DNA of 64,000 nt from Cyathus striatus (GCA_025738555.1 JAOVFP010000006.1:124001-188000), one strand, 5' to 3'; numbered from the stretch's first letter, positions 42,760 through 55,607 are shown. Notes: generated by a model not told the origin, from the sequence alone. A program made the numbers and translations.

Positions 42760-45700
42760 ATGCCTAGAATGAACGTGTTCAACCCAAAGATACTAGACGC
42801 CAGTATCCGCGATATCTCAGCTTGCTTGACGGATAATCAAAAGGTCGACTTGTTGTTGTATGCGATTAAGAGTTTGCATTTTGAAGGGTGTGTCCTATTT
42901 CCTCCTCCTTTTACTTTCGCCCTCTTCCATGTCGTTACCCTTTCCCTTTTGCTTCCCTCTCTTCTCAACGCATCCTCTTTCCGCAACCACCCACCCCCCA
43001 TGGCCAGTCTTAGGCCTTGGCAAAGCTGCACCCGGACACTCAAAAAAGGCTTACCCAACCTCCGACCAATCGTACCCTGTTCTCGCCTCGGCACAGAGCA
43101 GGACACATGCGCGCATTGCACGCATCGGGAACGATGTCTGATGTGTGTGCTGTGATATGATATGGCAGATCGATATCAGTTGTCCCCGTCCCGTCTAGAC
43201 TTCTCTTTCTCCGTCTCTATGTTGCCACCAATCACCGCACTGTGAGAGGTCGTTGACCAATCGCTTTTTGTCCGTTCGCTTTTTCACTGTGGTTTCTCCG
43301 TATGACTATTCTTCTGTTGGAGGTTGGGGTGTTCTTAGTCCCCGTATACTCTTTCATTTTCCTCCCCCTGTTCTATTCTATCCCAACCTTCTGTTCTTCC
43401 TTTCCCCTATCGTTCCCCTCTTTTCTTTTTTCGTTCCTTACGTTCGCTCGTTAACGCTCATTCATTCACAGACGCTCAAGAATAGTAGTAGAAAACGCCA
43501 TCCAATCATGTCTCCAAGTGTCCACTCTAGCGCCTGAAACAGTCGCTCGTGCAAGAATATTAAGGGCCAGAGCGAGAATTGGAGCGGGGTCGCATTTGAG
43601 TGCACAGGAAGGTGTGTTTTTTTGTTCTTTTTTCTTTACTTTACTTTTGTTTTTCTTTTGGATTGGTGTTTTTGGTGTTTTTTGCGGAGGTTTTACTTTA
43701 CTTTTACTTTACATTCCTTGCCTTCCGAACCACAGGATGGAGAAGCAAAAGAAGGATAAACTGCACCCGCGCCCTTTCTCTGGTGTTGTGCATCTGCCCG
43801 TACGCCGAACCTCACACCATACCACACCATACCCCACCACTCCGCTCCTCTCACACTCTACATACAACCGACGAAAGAAGATACACCACCCGATCTCATA
43901 CCACCGCCGGCCGGCTCTTCATTGGCTTGTTATGGTACTCACGCTGGTGGTCTAGGCTGGACTCGACTCGACTCTTGATCGTATCATTCGGTGATTACCC
44001 GATTTATTGCTGTTCATTGGTGGACAGTGGGCAGTCGGGATGGATGGACTTTGGGGATTATGGCTGACAGGATGCTTGGAGCGACTGACACTGACTGGCA
44101 CGAGCGGGCTGTCAAGCTCGCTGACGAGTTCATTGGCTGTTCTGCGAGGTATCCTTTCCGAGGATGTGTCCTGAAAGCTCGTCTTGATCCATCCCGAGGA
44201 GATGAGGAAGAGGGGATACTCACGCTTTGGGGCTGGACTGCCCCCGCCTTTTTGGCTAGGCGCTGTGCTGTGCGGGTGGGATGGGAACAGTTCGAGCGTG
44301 GTTTTCTTTTCTTTTTTCGTTAGGTGGATCCGATTCATTCCGAGGAGTATCAAGATGAAGAAGTGTATTGTTTTGGGCTAGGCTGGAAGCGTACGGTTGC
44401 TGGCTATCACTGCGACCGTTCAGCCGTCGCTGGTTCTGGCGGGCTCACGCTCACGGGCATGTGGACTGTCCTCGCTTCGCCTTTTGCCTTTGCAGATCGC
44501 AGAGTTTGGAAGGTTGCGAAGTTTTGGGGAAGGAGTGGGCGGGAAGATGCGTCTTGTTCCGGTTCCGCGTGTAGTCTTTGGGGACGCAGGCGGGGATTTT
44601 CCATGGTCTTTCTGGGTACTGGGTCCCCCGCACACCCATACCATATCATCAAGCACCAAGACGATCTGCATCACGACATGTTCATCAACGATTGGTTTGG
44701 GTGCGAGTCTAGTCTGCGTTGTGCGTGGACACTGGACATTCGCGGTTACGGGATACGGTATATCCACTCTCCTGACGACAAGATGACTAGCGCAGGTTTG
44801 ATTGGTTGACATTCTTAGGCTGTGCGGGCTGGACGTCTTCTGGACGTACTTGTCTGCTATTCATTGGCGGATTGGGTCCTGCGAGTACGGAGGTGCTTTT
44901 GGCTAGGCGGGTCGTACATCTTCTGGATTCACCCTCATCAGCGTTGTCAACTCGTGCTCATCATCGTGTCTCAGTGCGTTACGACGTTTCCTGTGCGCAC
45001 GGGGCTGGGCGGGTCGTGCGTCTTCTAGGTGTTCTCTCAGCGCTGGGTATCACCGCTCGCTTCAGACGTGGTACCGGTGTTGCTCTCATCAGCTGCGATG
45101 TGTTCGCAGGTTGTGCTGCTTTCATTGGTTCTCTCGCTCACGGCACCCAGCAAAGTGGCGCAGTCGCGAAATTGGGGGGAATTTTTCTCTGATTTCTCGG
45201 GCGGGTATGCGCATGCCGGCTTGGTTTACGTCTATCGCCGCATCACAGAGTAATCATAGACGACAACCACCGGCATACCGTATCTACCCACGCCCAGAGG
45301 TCTGGACTGTGTCCCGCCCTCCCCAGGCGGATTTACATCCGCACGGTCTTACTCATCGTCTGCAGTGTATCCCCGCACGGGACTATAGTCTCGCATTCGT
45401 GATTGGTGCGACGCAGGAAAAAGTACCCACGGGAGGCGGATAGGCGTGTCCAGACTCGTCTTGGGCGTATTCTGGAAGTGTTTCTGGGCTCCCGGCGTCG
45501 TGTGCTACAACGTCTAGAGTCCGAAGCGGAGATGTCATGTGGATGACATTGTGTCTTACTCACTAACAACCCGAACCGGGGTGCTGGGGGTTGTTGACGA
45601 TTGCCTTTGCCGGTTGTTCTGTTCAACTCCCACAACATTTGCGAAGTGTGCCACGGTTTTAGCCTTTTTTACTTTGCCTCTACCGGTCATCAGTTCCCCT

Positions 45701-48700
45701 CTCCTCTTGTTCTCCACACGATTATCAACTTGGGGAGTTATTGCGAGAGATTGCGCTTAGGAAGGAAGGAAGGAAGGAAGACTTTCGTTTCTGCGTGCCC
45801 TGCCCCGGATTTCACCTGCTTCTAAATCAGGATTTGTGCTGTGGTTTGTGTTGGGACATCGACCAGGAGGGAAGGCTATCAGAACTTTCTGCGAGCACAG
45901 GTTGAACCTCCAGCGGAACATCTAGGAAAGAAACGACTCGATTGTTGGTATTGCGCTCGGGGTAGAATTCTACCATCGTGGCACGGCTGCATCTGCGTTG
46001 GCTGACCTTTTTCTCTCTCCCCCAGTTCCGTTACCATTGTTAGGGGTGCAGTTACGACTCTGTGTCGTACATTGTTAACTCGCTGCGCAGGGACTTTGCA
46101 CCTCGACGTCCTCTTTCCGAGTTTTACCCTTTGGAGGGTACAGTTTCTATTCATACCGCCCCCTGTCCTGCTAGGAGAACAGGGCTTGCATCATCGCTGC
46201 CACCCCGGGCAACACAGCAGTGTCTGATATCGATATCATCACGAGGCAATTCATAGCCCATCGAGTCACGTCTAGACCTGGCGGGACCTTTACTAGCGCC
46301 CATTCCTGCGCCGTATACACCAGAAACGTGCGCGCTTGACCTATCTTTGGTCGTTTTTTTGCATCCCGCCTCGCCCGCTCTAGACTAACTATCTTTATCT
46401 TTTGCGCGCACCCTTTGCAGTGCGTTGTCGTAACTACTACCCTCGACCAGCACCCTTGCTACCCACCATCATCTACCTCTACCCCCAACGATGCCACATC
46501 GCAGCAACCCGTCTACATCACTTCGACCCCTGGCTATGTACCCTGCTCCTTCCCCTGTTACTTCTCAACAAGCATCTGATAGTCAACCCCGGATGGGGGG
46601 CGTGGAAATGAAGAATGTACATATGCATCTGCACTCGGTGCCTATGCGGAGGAGGAGGGGGCAGGAGGAGTACTGGGCGCGCGTGGGGGGAAAAGAGGAG
46701 GGGATGGTGGTCCACGTGGGGAGTCACCCTCATGCGCATACGGTTTTGGTGCATGATGACGTACATGAGGCGGGGCAGACGCTCGTGTCGGTCGTCGATG
46801 GCTCCACGGTGCTGCATACGTTCCCATTCTCGTTCTCTCAAGAGGATATGCTGGCTTTGTCCAATTATGCTTCGAGCTCAAGCTCGAGGGGTTACCGCTC
46901 GACTAGTGTACTTTCTTCTTCAACCTTTTCTTCTGAATCTTCGTCTTCTTATTCGCGTTCTACTAGTGTTACTAATTCTTCTTCGTCTTTTTCTTCGTCT
47001 TCTTCTCAACGATCACGTGGAACTGATACTTCAATTTCTTGTTCCCTCCGTTCTACAGATTTGCAGGCTGCACTTGTTGCGGAACCGGATAATCCTGAAG
47101 CTAAGGCATTGCTTCATCAGCGGTCGGTGGCTGTCGAAAAGGTCCTTTCACCGATTTATTTTTGTGATGTGTGCTGACGCCACTTACAGCTACTGGCACC
47201 CTTACCAAAACTAAAAGACCGCCTCTCCCCTGAAATATGGCGTGAAATAGCGCTTTTCCTCCCCCGACGAGATCTCAAATCCCTCCTCTTTGTTCCACAC
47301 GCTGTATCCCGCGTTGCGTCGCAGCTTCTCTTCCGCGAGTTGGATCTGCATTTCTCAGCGGTGGAGGGGGAGGAGGAGGAAAATGCATCGAATGCGATGG
47401 TTTGTGATGACCCCAGTGGTTTGAGTGGTGGTGTTCCTACGAAGGACGATCAGGCTGCCAGACATGCGCAGCGTAGTGCAGATATTTTGACGAGGATCAT
47501 AACGGATCCTGGATTTGCGATTGCCGTTAAGACTTTGAGGATTTATGCGGCGAGTCGAGAGCGGGATGCGGGGATGGCGTTCCAGACTGGTTGGTATTTC
47601 TTTATGTTCAACTGACATTCTCTGACGCATGTTGGAAGGTATGCTCACCAACGCGTTACCCAAGCTTGTAAATCTGCGGAACGTGCATATATCGTCTGGG
47701 GCGGAGAGCGTCGTTTCTGTGCTGAAGATATTACAATCTAGCAGCCCGAGGTTGAAAGGACTTTCTATCAAGTGTGTGCCCTTGCTCACCTAAGATTCGT
47801 TTTACTGACGCCGCCTATAGCTCACCTGACGGCCCCGCGGATATGTCCTTCCTCGACCTCGGACACCTCTCGCACTTCTCCTACAGCACCATGTCAAACT
47901 CGTCAACGGTACCCGCGCAGATATCCGCGTTCCTTGCACAGAACCGTACCAGCTTACGGACGGTGTGCCTCGAAAACCCACATCCATCACCGCACTGGAC
48001 TTTCCCTTCCTCTGCCTTATCAGTGCGCAATCTAACCTCGTTACACTTTGCTGGCTCGTTCCAGGCTGCGAGCTACGCGTTTACTGAGATTATTACCAAC
48101 GGAAGGCAGTTGGAGGATCTTACGCTAAAGTGTAGTATGTTGGAATGTACAGGTCCAAGTGCTGCCAGTCAACAGTTCCGCTCGATGTTACACTCCGGCA
48201 CGCTTCCCTTCCTACGGAACTTTTCCTTCTCGGTCTCGCAAATTGGAAGGCGAACGATGGATAGGGATCTTTTCCCTGCTGTTGCCGAGTTCCTTCGTGG
48301 CCGGATGCAGCTTAGGACCTTGAAGCTTGTCGCATTTGAAGAGGGTGTGCAGCGTGCTGTTGGGTTCGATGCATCTGTGTGGGGTGTATTGCCTACGTTG
48401 ACGGGTCTCAAGGGATTGACGATCACGTATCCGAATGACTTGGCGCCTGGGTTGGCGGCGTGGTTAATTCCGAGAAGTGTCGTTGCATTGACGCTGACGC
48501 TGGATTATGTCAATGGGGTGGGGAGGGATCCCGGTGCTTTTTTTGCTGTGAGTCTATTCTCTTCGTTTAAGGATACGATCGCTGATATCGTGCTTTAGCA
48601 ACTGCGTAATGGTGTACCACCCGAGCTGAAGTATATTGGCCTCTCTGATCTTCCTCTACGCAACGTCTCTTCCATCATTGAGCATGGGTTCCCTATGGTC

Positions 48701-48958
48701 CGCGTGCTCCGTATAGGAGGCAGCTACTGGACCGTGAACAATATCAAAGCACCCCATACATCACCTCATTTAGACAGCTCTCATACACACCACTCTGTGC
48801 ATACGCACCACCACCGCCCGCCACAGCCTGTAGGCCGAGAGCTGGAGCCGTGGCCAAGACGACGTGTGCTGTACCATGCCCAGGAGTGGCTTGAGTGGTT
48901 GGGCTGCGAAGACGCTATGACAAGAGATCCTACTTCATTCCCGGCTTCGGCTTATTAG
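42760..48958 (+). CDS. TPR-like / F-box / LRR protein, seven exons
   Basis: Probable SCF substrate receptor with an N-terminal TPR-like part. Exons 42760-42887, 43472-43611, 47059-47141, 47190-47589, 47639-47771, 47821-48547 and 48599-48958 stay in frame for 656 residues. Residues 1-115 read as helical repeats (DNQKVDLLLYAIKSLHFEG, ETVARARILRARARIGAGSH, DLQAALVAEPDNPEAKALLH). The F-box follows, LSPEIWREIALFLPRRDLKS, and then leucine-rich repeats (LEDLTLKCSML, LRTLKLVAFE, LKGLTITYP). A His/Pro-rich loop and WLEWLGCED end it. Introns 3-6 are 48-50 nt, but intron 1 is 584 nt and intron 2 is 3447 nt; exon phases match across both. A shorter gene starting at 46491 would also be in frame. Fragments of the gene lie at 29.4 and 37.5 kb. 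Confidence 0.7.
43612..47058 (+). other. 3.4-kb intron 2 of the TPR/F-box/LRR gene, probable insertion
   Basis: GC-rich, unlike the AT-rich repeats outside. Many overlapping short ORFs occur at 43.9-45.4 kb on both strands without a recognisable domain. About 45770-46490 is unremarkable. No terminal repeats were found. Contains the Ser-rich ORF listed separately. Confidence 0.45.
46491..47058 (+). CDS. Ser-rich ORF in frame with exon 3; alternative first exon
   Basis: Starts MPHRSNPSTSLRPLAMYP and reads through VHMHLHSVP, VHVGSHPHAHTVLVHDD and HTFPFSFSQEDML into a 70-residue serine-rich stretch. It continues without a stop into DLQAALVAEPDN of exon 3. It may be the N-terminus of a shorter isoform or of a gene inserted upstream of exon 3, or an ORF open by chance. 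The codon pattern looks coding. No domain recognised. Confidence 0.4.
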
Positions 48959-50746
48959 TTACTGGAGTTCCTTTGCTTAATGCTCATATCATGCACACAC
49001 GTACTTACTTTGTCTTTGGCAGTCACCCACATATATTTATGCTTACCTGTTCTTCAATTGTACTCGAATTGCTCTCGTAATTGTCTTTTTACTTTCTGTT
49101 GTTTTTGTTTTTGCTTTTTTCTTCTTTGACTTGCGTAGTATGTTGATATGTATGTAGTTACTGGATATCGTATATATACACGAATGAAACGGAAGGGCGA
49201 TACCCCTGCGAGTTATCAGAGTACCTTACATTCCTCTCCCTCGAACGGGTGATAACTTGAAGATAGAATACGTCTCAGCCAAATAAGGCTAAATAGAGCT
49301 CGCAGTGTTGAATCATGATGACGCGCTCTCCGTCTGGCAGAACTCAGAGTCAGTACTACTCACGTCCTAACCCATTCCTTGGCGCACACAACCTTTAAAA
49401 AGAACAAGAACTTTGAAAATGTCAAGAAAGGTACACATTACTAAAATCCTGCAGGCTAACAACATTCTGTTTATGTTGCACATGGACTTAAGTACTAGAA
49501 ATTTCCACCCCTCGAACTTCCGCGTAACACCACCTTCTGGCTGGTCTTCTGACCGAATGAACTTTGCCCTGAGTCATTGTCAGAGTCTTTAAGACGGGAT
49601 CACACGGCACCTAGGATGGAAAAAGCAAAAATAAGCACGAATATCAATTACTAATATGTCGCGAGATTTTATTCGATCCGGAAAGGTATCGTGCATATCT
49701 CGTACTTTTGTCATAAGCGCACGTACTTTATACTAATACTTTGCAGGTGGTATTACCCCGCCTGCTGGATGAAATGACTCCAGACCGGGCCCATTAAATG
49801 CCAGCAGACTCGATTACCGAGGTAAGTCTAATAAATACGACTTCAAAAGTACAGTCTCGTAACTTCACTAATAATCACCTCCTATTTTGAGTAATCATCC
49901 CCCTCAACCTCCCCTTGTCCCATTCAGTCATGGATAAATTAAATGCAATGTCGTCTGTGAGTATATAGTTATCTATAGCTATCCATCTGTCTGTCTGAAT
50001 TCTGTGCCTTTCCCTCCCACATATTCCATTCCGGCTCGAGGCCAACGGAGGTAATAGCAAATTCGAATGCATACATTGGGCTCGAGACGTCGAGAGAGGT
50101 AGGATCATCTAGGATCATACAATGCAAGCTTGGTAGTGGGTAGTGTCCGCAGATTGTTTCTACTAATCATCATTGAGAGACTTTCTTTATATCATAGATC
50201 ACCTGGAAATGTCCGACGGAAGCAATCTAATTCTCAGATAATTATTTGGCGTTTTGAACATTTATTTCTGTATCTGACATCTCTTTAGTATGCGGATGCT
50301 ACTTCCTTCTCCTAGATATTTCTAAGTTCGAAGTCACAGTCTAGCAAGCAAGGGTTCCCCGCTTTTCCATGTGTTATAAATCTATGTTTCAAATGTTTCA
50401 AATAATATTCAACAAAACACCGTACCGTCTGAGGTAAAAGAGAGACTGTACGGGACGGTTTGTACCCGTCAGACTTCAGTACCCGTACCGTGTAGCCGTT
50501 TACGGCCGTCAGTACGGGTTGGGGAATTATCACATTCGCACGTTCCAAGCACCGTCGCTCTTGAACAACTTACTAATCTACGCAATAAATCGTAATATTA
50601 TCCAGTCTCAGATCTCAACTTCGGAGGGGTAAAAGATCCCTGGATATCTCTGGAGAATGGTACAATATAGTGCTGCAATTAAATGTTTCTCCAGTCGACA
50701 ATTCTGTACTTCGAATGACAAAGAAACATGGAAATGATTTAGCCAT
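48959..50746. other. non-coding; inverted U-type sequence
   Basis: No gene. About 49500-49640 resembles the inverse of 41570-41690 and 36540-36620, so part of the gene's 5' repeats also lies inverted on its 3' side. Confidence 0.4.
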
Positions 50747-50842
50747 TCGAGTACGGGGAATTGAACCCCGAGCTATCGCGATACTAACACTTATAACGTC
50801 ACTTATGAAAGGCGGTAATATTAGCCGTTACACCATACTCGA
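50747..50842 (-). tRNA. tRNA-Glu (UUC) with intron, second copy
   Basis: Minus strand: acceptor TCGAGTA/TACTCGA, D arm GTGTAACGGCTAATAT, anticodon loop CTTTCA (anticodon TTC), an intron of about 24 nt, T arm CGGGG-TTCAATT-CCCCG with C56 kept. The anticodon stem 3' side reads GCGAT against ACCGC, one mismatch. Lies in the right arm of the large inverted duplication; flank 50920-51003 mirrors 33974-34050. Confidence 0.78.
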
Positions 50843-51501
50843 TGAGTTATAAATATCGATATCGATAAATGTCTGCTGTAGGTGACAACAAATCAACGAT
50901 ATAAAGCAGCCGCTCTCCTCAACATCAACCTCCCTTTATCCTTATTTCTATTTCTTAACCCATTAAGACATACATTGATTTATCACACCACCCAGCCTGT
51001 TCTGGTGCCTTCTCGCAGATGTAAGTAATGCCATCCAATGGTTTCAAAGATGACATTTCGTAGAGTATAACCATTGAGTTCAAGAGTTACAAAATCAAGA
51101 AGAGGATCAAGTAGGATCATGAACATTGGAATGTACGCTTGGAATCCAAGCATAGTGCCGGCGAGTTCCGCCAATTACCAATCATCTGTTATGTCTTGGA
51201 ATGTGTCTGACGGAATGAGGCTGGCAGATAATTTTGTGCATTTCACAGCTTGCCGATGAGGTAAGTGCAGCACGTTCTGATATTTATCTTCAGTGAATCG
51301 AATGCTTCTAAGGTCGAGGTTGTTCTCCTGAGCTCTAGCTGTATTTCGGGCATAATAAACTGGTTGCCCATGGCGACTACGAAGCTGAAGGTTTCTTTAA
51401 ACATACACACGAGTAGCACTCAAAGCAGTAAATAAAGTTTCAAAAATGGCAGTAACTGAAGGCAGCCTTCAAAGCTTCATCAGAGGTTGAACAAATCGTT
51501 A

Positions 51502-53119
51502 CAGGCAATACCGTGGTTTTGATGTATCACTTGCAGTGATTAGTGTAAACCTGTGATGTATCATTTACAGTAGTTAGTGCTATAGAGTGATGTATCAGCG
51601 ACAGTAATTAGTGTAACCACTGCCGGCGTCCCTAATTGGAAGGATACCCATCTCAGATCTATGGTAAGAAGCTGACACCCTTCCAAATGCATTGCTCTGC
51701 TACGGGCCGCCTCCTTCCAGTTTTGTCTAGCCTATATATAGCTATTTCCTCCAGTATCCTTTCCTCACCACCATGCTGCCCAACCGCACCTGCCCACACA
51801 TTTTCTTTCTTAGACCATGATAATATAAACAATAGCATTATTCTTTTTTTAAGAGATCATTCTCCATGGGGTCACTGTTATGAAATTTCCTGTTGTTCTG
51901 TTAGCAATAGCTCGTATTGTAGTACCACCTGGGTAGCTGGGATATTGCATTTATATTCTAAAAAATTGTAATAGAACATTGTATTTACATTGGATAGAAT
52001 ATATATCACTCTAAATGATGAATACCTCTCATTTACATGCCGTTATTTAAATAACAACAGTATGTTTTCGGAAATTTGGAATAAAACATATCAATCAGAA
52101 GGAACTGCATGTTTGGCTCTAAACCTGAGGTAAGATTGTTATGTGCAGGTTAACTCTGCTATACATCTGTATATTTTTTATTTCTACTTAATAATGGCAC
52201 CTCTTCCACATATCATATGGTGTAGAGAAATAGCTTCATTCGTGCATTTTTGTGTTGAGTCCATGAGACTTTAATATCGTTGTCAGACCTAAACTCGAAA
52301 CTTAATATCAGTATAAAACAAGTATCAGAATGTTGTACACAATATTTTCTATGTATATATATATATATATTATAAAAGCAAAATTTCCAGAAAGATGCCT
52401 CCAACATCCATTGTTTCATGTTTCAACAATCTCCTCAAGTTGTGCCCATTCCGGCGCAAAGGTAAAGTCGGATTATCCGGTGTGATAACGCTACGTAATC
52501 GAAGTTACATTCAGCGTGCAGAGCGCTTAGGCTCCCAATTCAAGCGCGAGAGCTTCAAGTCCTAGGCTTCAATCATTCAGGACGCCTGGTGAATACATTA
52601 ATATGCACCGTAAGTATTTGTCATGTCTCATGCATACTAGCAAAGATAATAGAAGAGCAATATTTCGCCACGAATAATATGAAAGAAGCCGCACATAGAC
52701 ATTTGCAATGTACAAGTACTAAAATATAGTGTACTACATAACATACCATACATATACGATCATACTTATTTTATAAGTAAAATGCAGCACCAGGCATAGG
52801 GTTGGCGGCGCAGTGCGTTGAGGCGGCACCAAGGCGGAACGCCAGCTAGGAGGCAGGGACAAACAATAACAATGTGTCTGTACCAAATATGGAAGTCACG
52901 TCGGGATACCTACTCGGAAGCGCAGGGCATACGGAATCTACTGCGAATTCTCGACGAATTCATGCAGAAGCGCTATGCTTCTGATGATACATTATCAAAT
53001 TCCATTTACAGTGATTACAATATTTGATACATCATGATGCACAGTAATTACTGACGCTGATACATCACTCTTATGCAGTAATTACTGTAAATGATGTATC
53101 ACTTTCACAGTATCTGGTG
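51502..53119. mobile_element. 1.6-kb non-autonomous hAT-like element
   Basis: Flanked by the 7-bp direct repeat ATCGTTA (51495-51501 and 53120-53126). The uninterrupted site exists in the mirrored copy after I66 D (about 33400-33412). Ends start CAGGCAATACCGTG (left) and CACCAGATACTGTG (right, inverted). Three iterations of a TGATGTATCA...CAGTAATTA unit of about 35-40 bp lie at each end in opposite orientation. Internal ORFs are short and have no transposase motif. The CA start and a 7-8-bp duplication fit the hAT superfamily. Confidence 0.75.
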
Positions 53120-53240
53120 ATCGTTAATCGCACTTCAAATTTCAAAGCAACATTCTTTACAATTCTCACAGGTACAGTTCACCATCTAACCTGGTCCATA
53201 CTATACAAGTTTCCCACACAAGTCCTCAACTGATCCATTA

Positions 53241-53848
53241 CTAGTCCTCAATCTTCCTGAAGAACCAGGTTTGAGAAGTATCTTTATCATGCAAAGCGCG
53301 CAAAGCAGTCTATACACATTATGAAAATTGATTAAGTTCATGCTCATTTAATGCAGAAGAATTATGTAAACTCACCCTGGGAGGGAAAATGAGCTCAAGA
53401 GTCAAATCAGCGGCATACTCACGGCCATCAACAGGACCTCCCGGAACAACAACGCTGGATGATAATTCAGCGATAATTTCATTTTGCTAGACACAACAAA
53501 GGGGCTTACTGGAATCGATCAGGTTCACTTGAAGGCTGAATACGTCATGCGAAAGGATCACGTTTGGAAACAAGATGATTATTCTCCTGTATCTCTTTCT
53601 CGGCGGGAGCAAGGAAATATCTCTCGTCGCCATTGTTCTGAATGGTATAGTTCCCATCGGGAGCTTTCTCTACAATCCACTAAAAATTGGTTTTAGTAAG
53701 TTATGAAGCAAGCTGTAAGTACTGGAATTGAACGCACTACTTGATTGGACTGGACAAGGATGGTGAGGCTCATCTCTTCGTTATTTTCGAATGTGAGAAC
53801 ACCATTTCCGTTCTTTTCGATACGATAGGTTCCATTTGGAATAGCCAT
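53241..53848 (-). pseudogene. I66-type inhibitor, copy E: one in-frame TGA
   Basis: Exons (minus) 53848-53738, 53679-53510, 53454-53376 and 53309-53241 have exactly the lengths of copy D (111, 170, 79 and 69 nt). It begins MAIPNGTYRIEKNGNG, has DGNYTIQN, YFLAPAEKE and VVPGGPVDGREYA, and ends WFFRKIED. The only lesion is in exon 2, where FEWRI is FA-stop-RI (TGA at 53547-53545). It lies in the right arm of the inverted duplication. All splice sites are intact. Confidence 0.78.
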
Positions 53849-53928
53849 TGCGTAGTAGTTGTAAATGTTTCGGAGAAGAAGTTTGAAAATCAAAGTGTAG
53901 GTTGAATCTTCGACGCACTGTTTTCCTT

Positions 53929-53964
53929 GCTTAAATACCTGGAGGTCGATCGTTTGTGGAAGGA
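53929..53964 (-). promoter_or_regulatory. conserved I66-family promoter block, copy E
   Basis: Minus strand: CCTTCCACAAACGATCGACC then TCCAGGTATTTAAGCAAGG, the same as at copy D, about 80 nt before the ATG. Confidence 0.6.
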
Positions 53965-54104
53965 CGCAAGTGTGTGTGAATCGGATCCTAGACCATTCAT
54001 TCTGTCATCATCAATTTGGACTTCGTCGTAGTGTGCGGAACTCGAGCAGACTTTAAGACGGAAGCGAGCATGAACTGTCAAAGCCACCCCACAGGTGCTG
54101 GAAG

Positions 54105-55599
54105 AGGACCCTGGATTATTACGGTGAAGGTCGTTCCGAAAAATACCCCATTTTTCGGAACGACATACCAATTTTTTCTCGAAGTCTGTCGGGAAAATGC
54201 AGAACGACCTTCCAGAGGTCAGTTTTTGTCCGAAAACTCGGAACGACCTCTAAAAGCGGTTTTTTGTGTGTGGAAAGCTCAGTTTTCGATGATTTTGAGG
54301 TTTCTGTGTGTTGGGGGAGCTTCGAGCATTCAGTTATGATAGTTTCAAGTATTTAAAAGCTATACATTATGACCTGCAGTGGAAATACTAAACTACACTG
54401 TAGCTCTTACTATTTTTGATTCCCTAAATTGTCCCTAAACGCCTACACTGCTCCCTTAATCTTATCCACAATCCTAATTCCAACTATTGATTAAGCTCCA
54501 CCAGCTGCTCTGCAATGCTTTAAAATTATGTTTTAGGATAAATCTTTGAGGATGTAGTAGCATAGTAAGTAGTATTAAAGCACTTCACACAAAGGTAGAT
54601 ACATGAACTAAAAACATTGAGACTTGGGCCTGTGGTTCTGGTTGGTGTTGATGCGAATTATCGACAAGGAGTCGGAAGGACTGCACTCGTACTTAATAGA
54701 TTTGAACCATCCGAACCGAAACATGTGAAAGTGGATAGAAGCTGTTAGTTACTGAAACGGCTTAATTCCGATTTTATTCTGTATGTTTTTTCTGCTGGAT
54801 TTGCATAGCGGCGGTTTTGAATGTTATGAACAACGACTCAGGTGTATGTATTATTTTGCTTGATACCTAGCCCCTGCAGTACCAAACTGAATGTTGTTGT
54901 CTGTAATAACAAATTGATGATCCCCGGCGACGAGGTTTCAATTTATAGCCATATATGATGTTGAAAAGCAACCTAAAGCTGGTGTCACTTTTCAAATCCT
55001 TTCGTATAATAAAAGTTTCAGGTTCCTGTATGTCTGTAACCACAAAACAAATGATGTCGATGTACCTCAACTCAACAGCCTGACGTGTTGCATCGTGTTT
55101 CCAGAAGCCCGAGGTACTTCTCTATCTATCCAACTTTAGCTTGTGTCCAATGTGTCTTCCTTCTTGCCCGTCTAGTCAATAGCTACATTTTTGTGACTTT
55201 CCCTTAATAGTGTGTAATTCCCGTATAAGCAGCTGTAGCCTCTGAGAGATTCATTCCCCTCTTTAATTTGCACCGCTACTCCTAAGTACTTAGACAAAAG
55301 TCAATCGTGCGGCACTCTATAATTGTGATATTCGCTACACTTACGTGGCCACTAACCTAATACATATATACCCTTACATCATAGAATCTAACTCCCAAGT
55401 AAGGCCTTCGGTTGCCCGGTGGTGTCCGTCCGGCTGGAACGACCTGCAGGGCATGGGGTGATCCCTGTCCGCACATTTGGAACGACCTTTTCGTCCCAAG
55501 GCCCCCAATTTGTCCGGTTTTGGAACGACCTAAGGGTCAAATTTCCCAAAATTTTGTCCGCTTCGCGGAACGACCTTTACCACAATAATCCAGGGTCCT
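54105..55599. mobile_element. 1.5-kb non-autonomous hAT-like element with GGAACGACCT subterminal repeats
   Basis: Flanked by an 8-bp target duplication GCTGGAAG (54097-54104 and 55600-55607); the empty site is seen once (as its inverse CTTCCAGTAC) upstream of copies C and D. Terminal inverted repeats begin AGGACCCTGGATTATT and continue with a GGTCGTTCCG motif, about 35 bp with few mismatches. GGAACGAC recurs at about 54158, 54202, 54241, 55437, 55479, 55521 and 55567. No transposase ORF inside. Confidence 0.8.
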
Positions 55600-55607
55600 G
55601 CTGGAAG

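Noticed and set aside
43952..45443. Overlapping ORFs of 110-160 codons on both strands as one or more genes
   Set aside because: GC-rich sequence with few stops in any frame; no motif recognised and none could be spliced to a consistent product.
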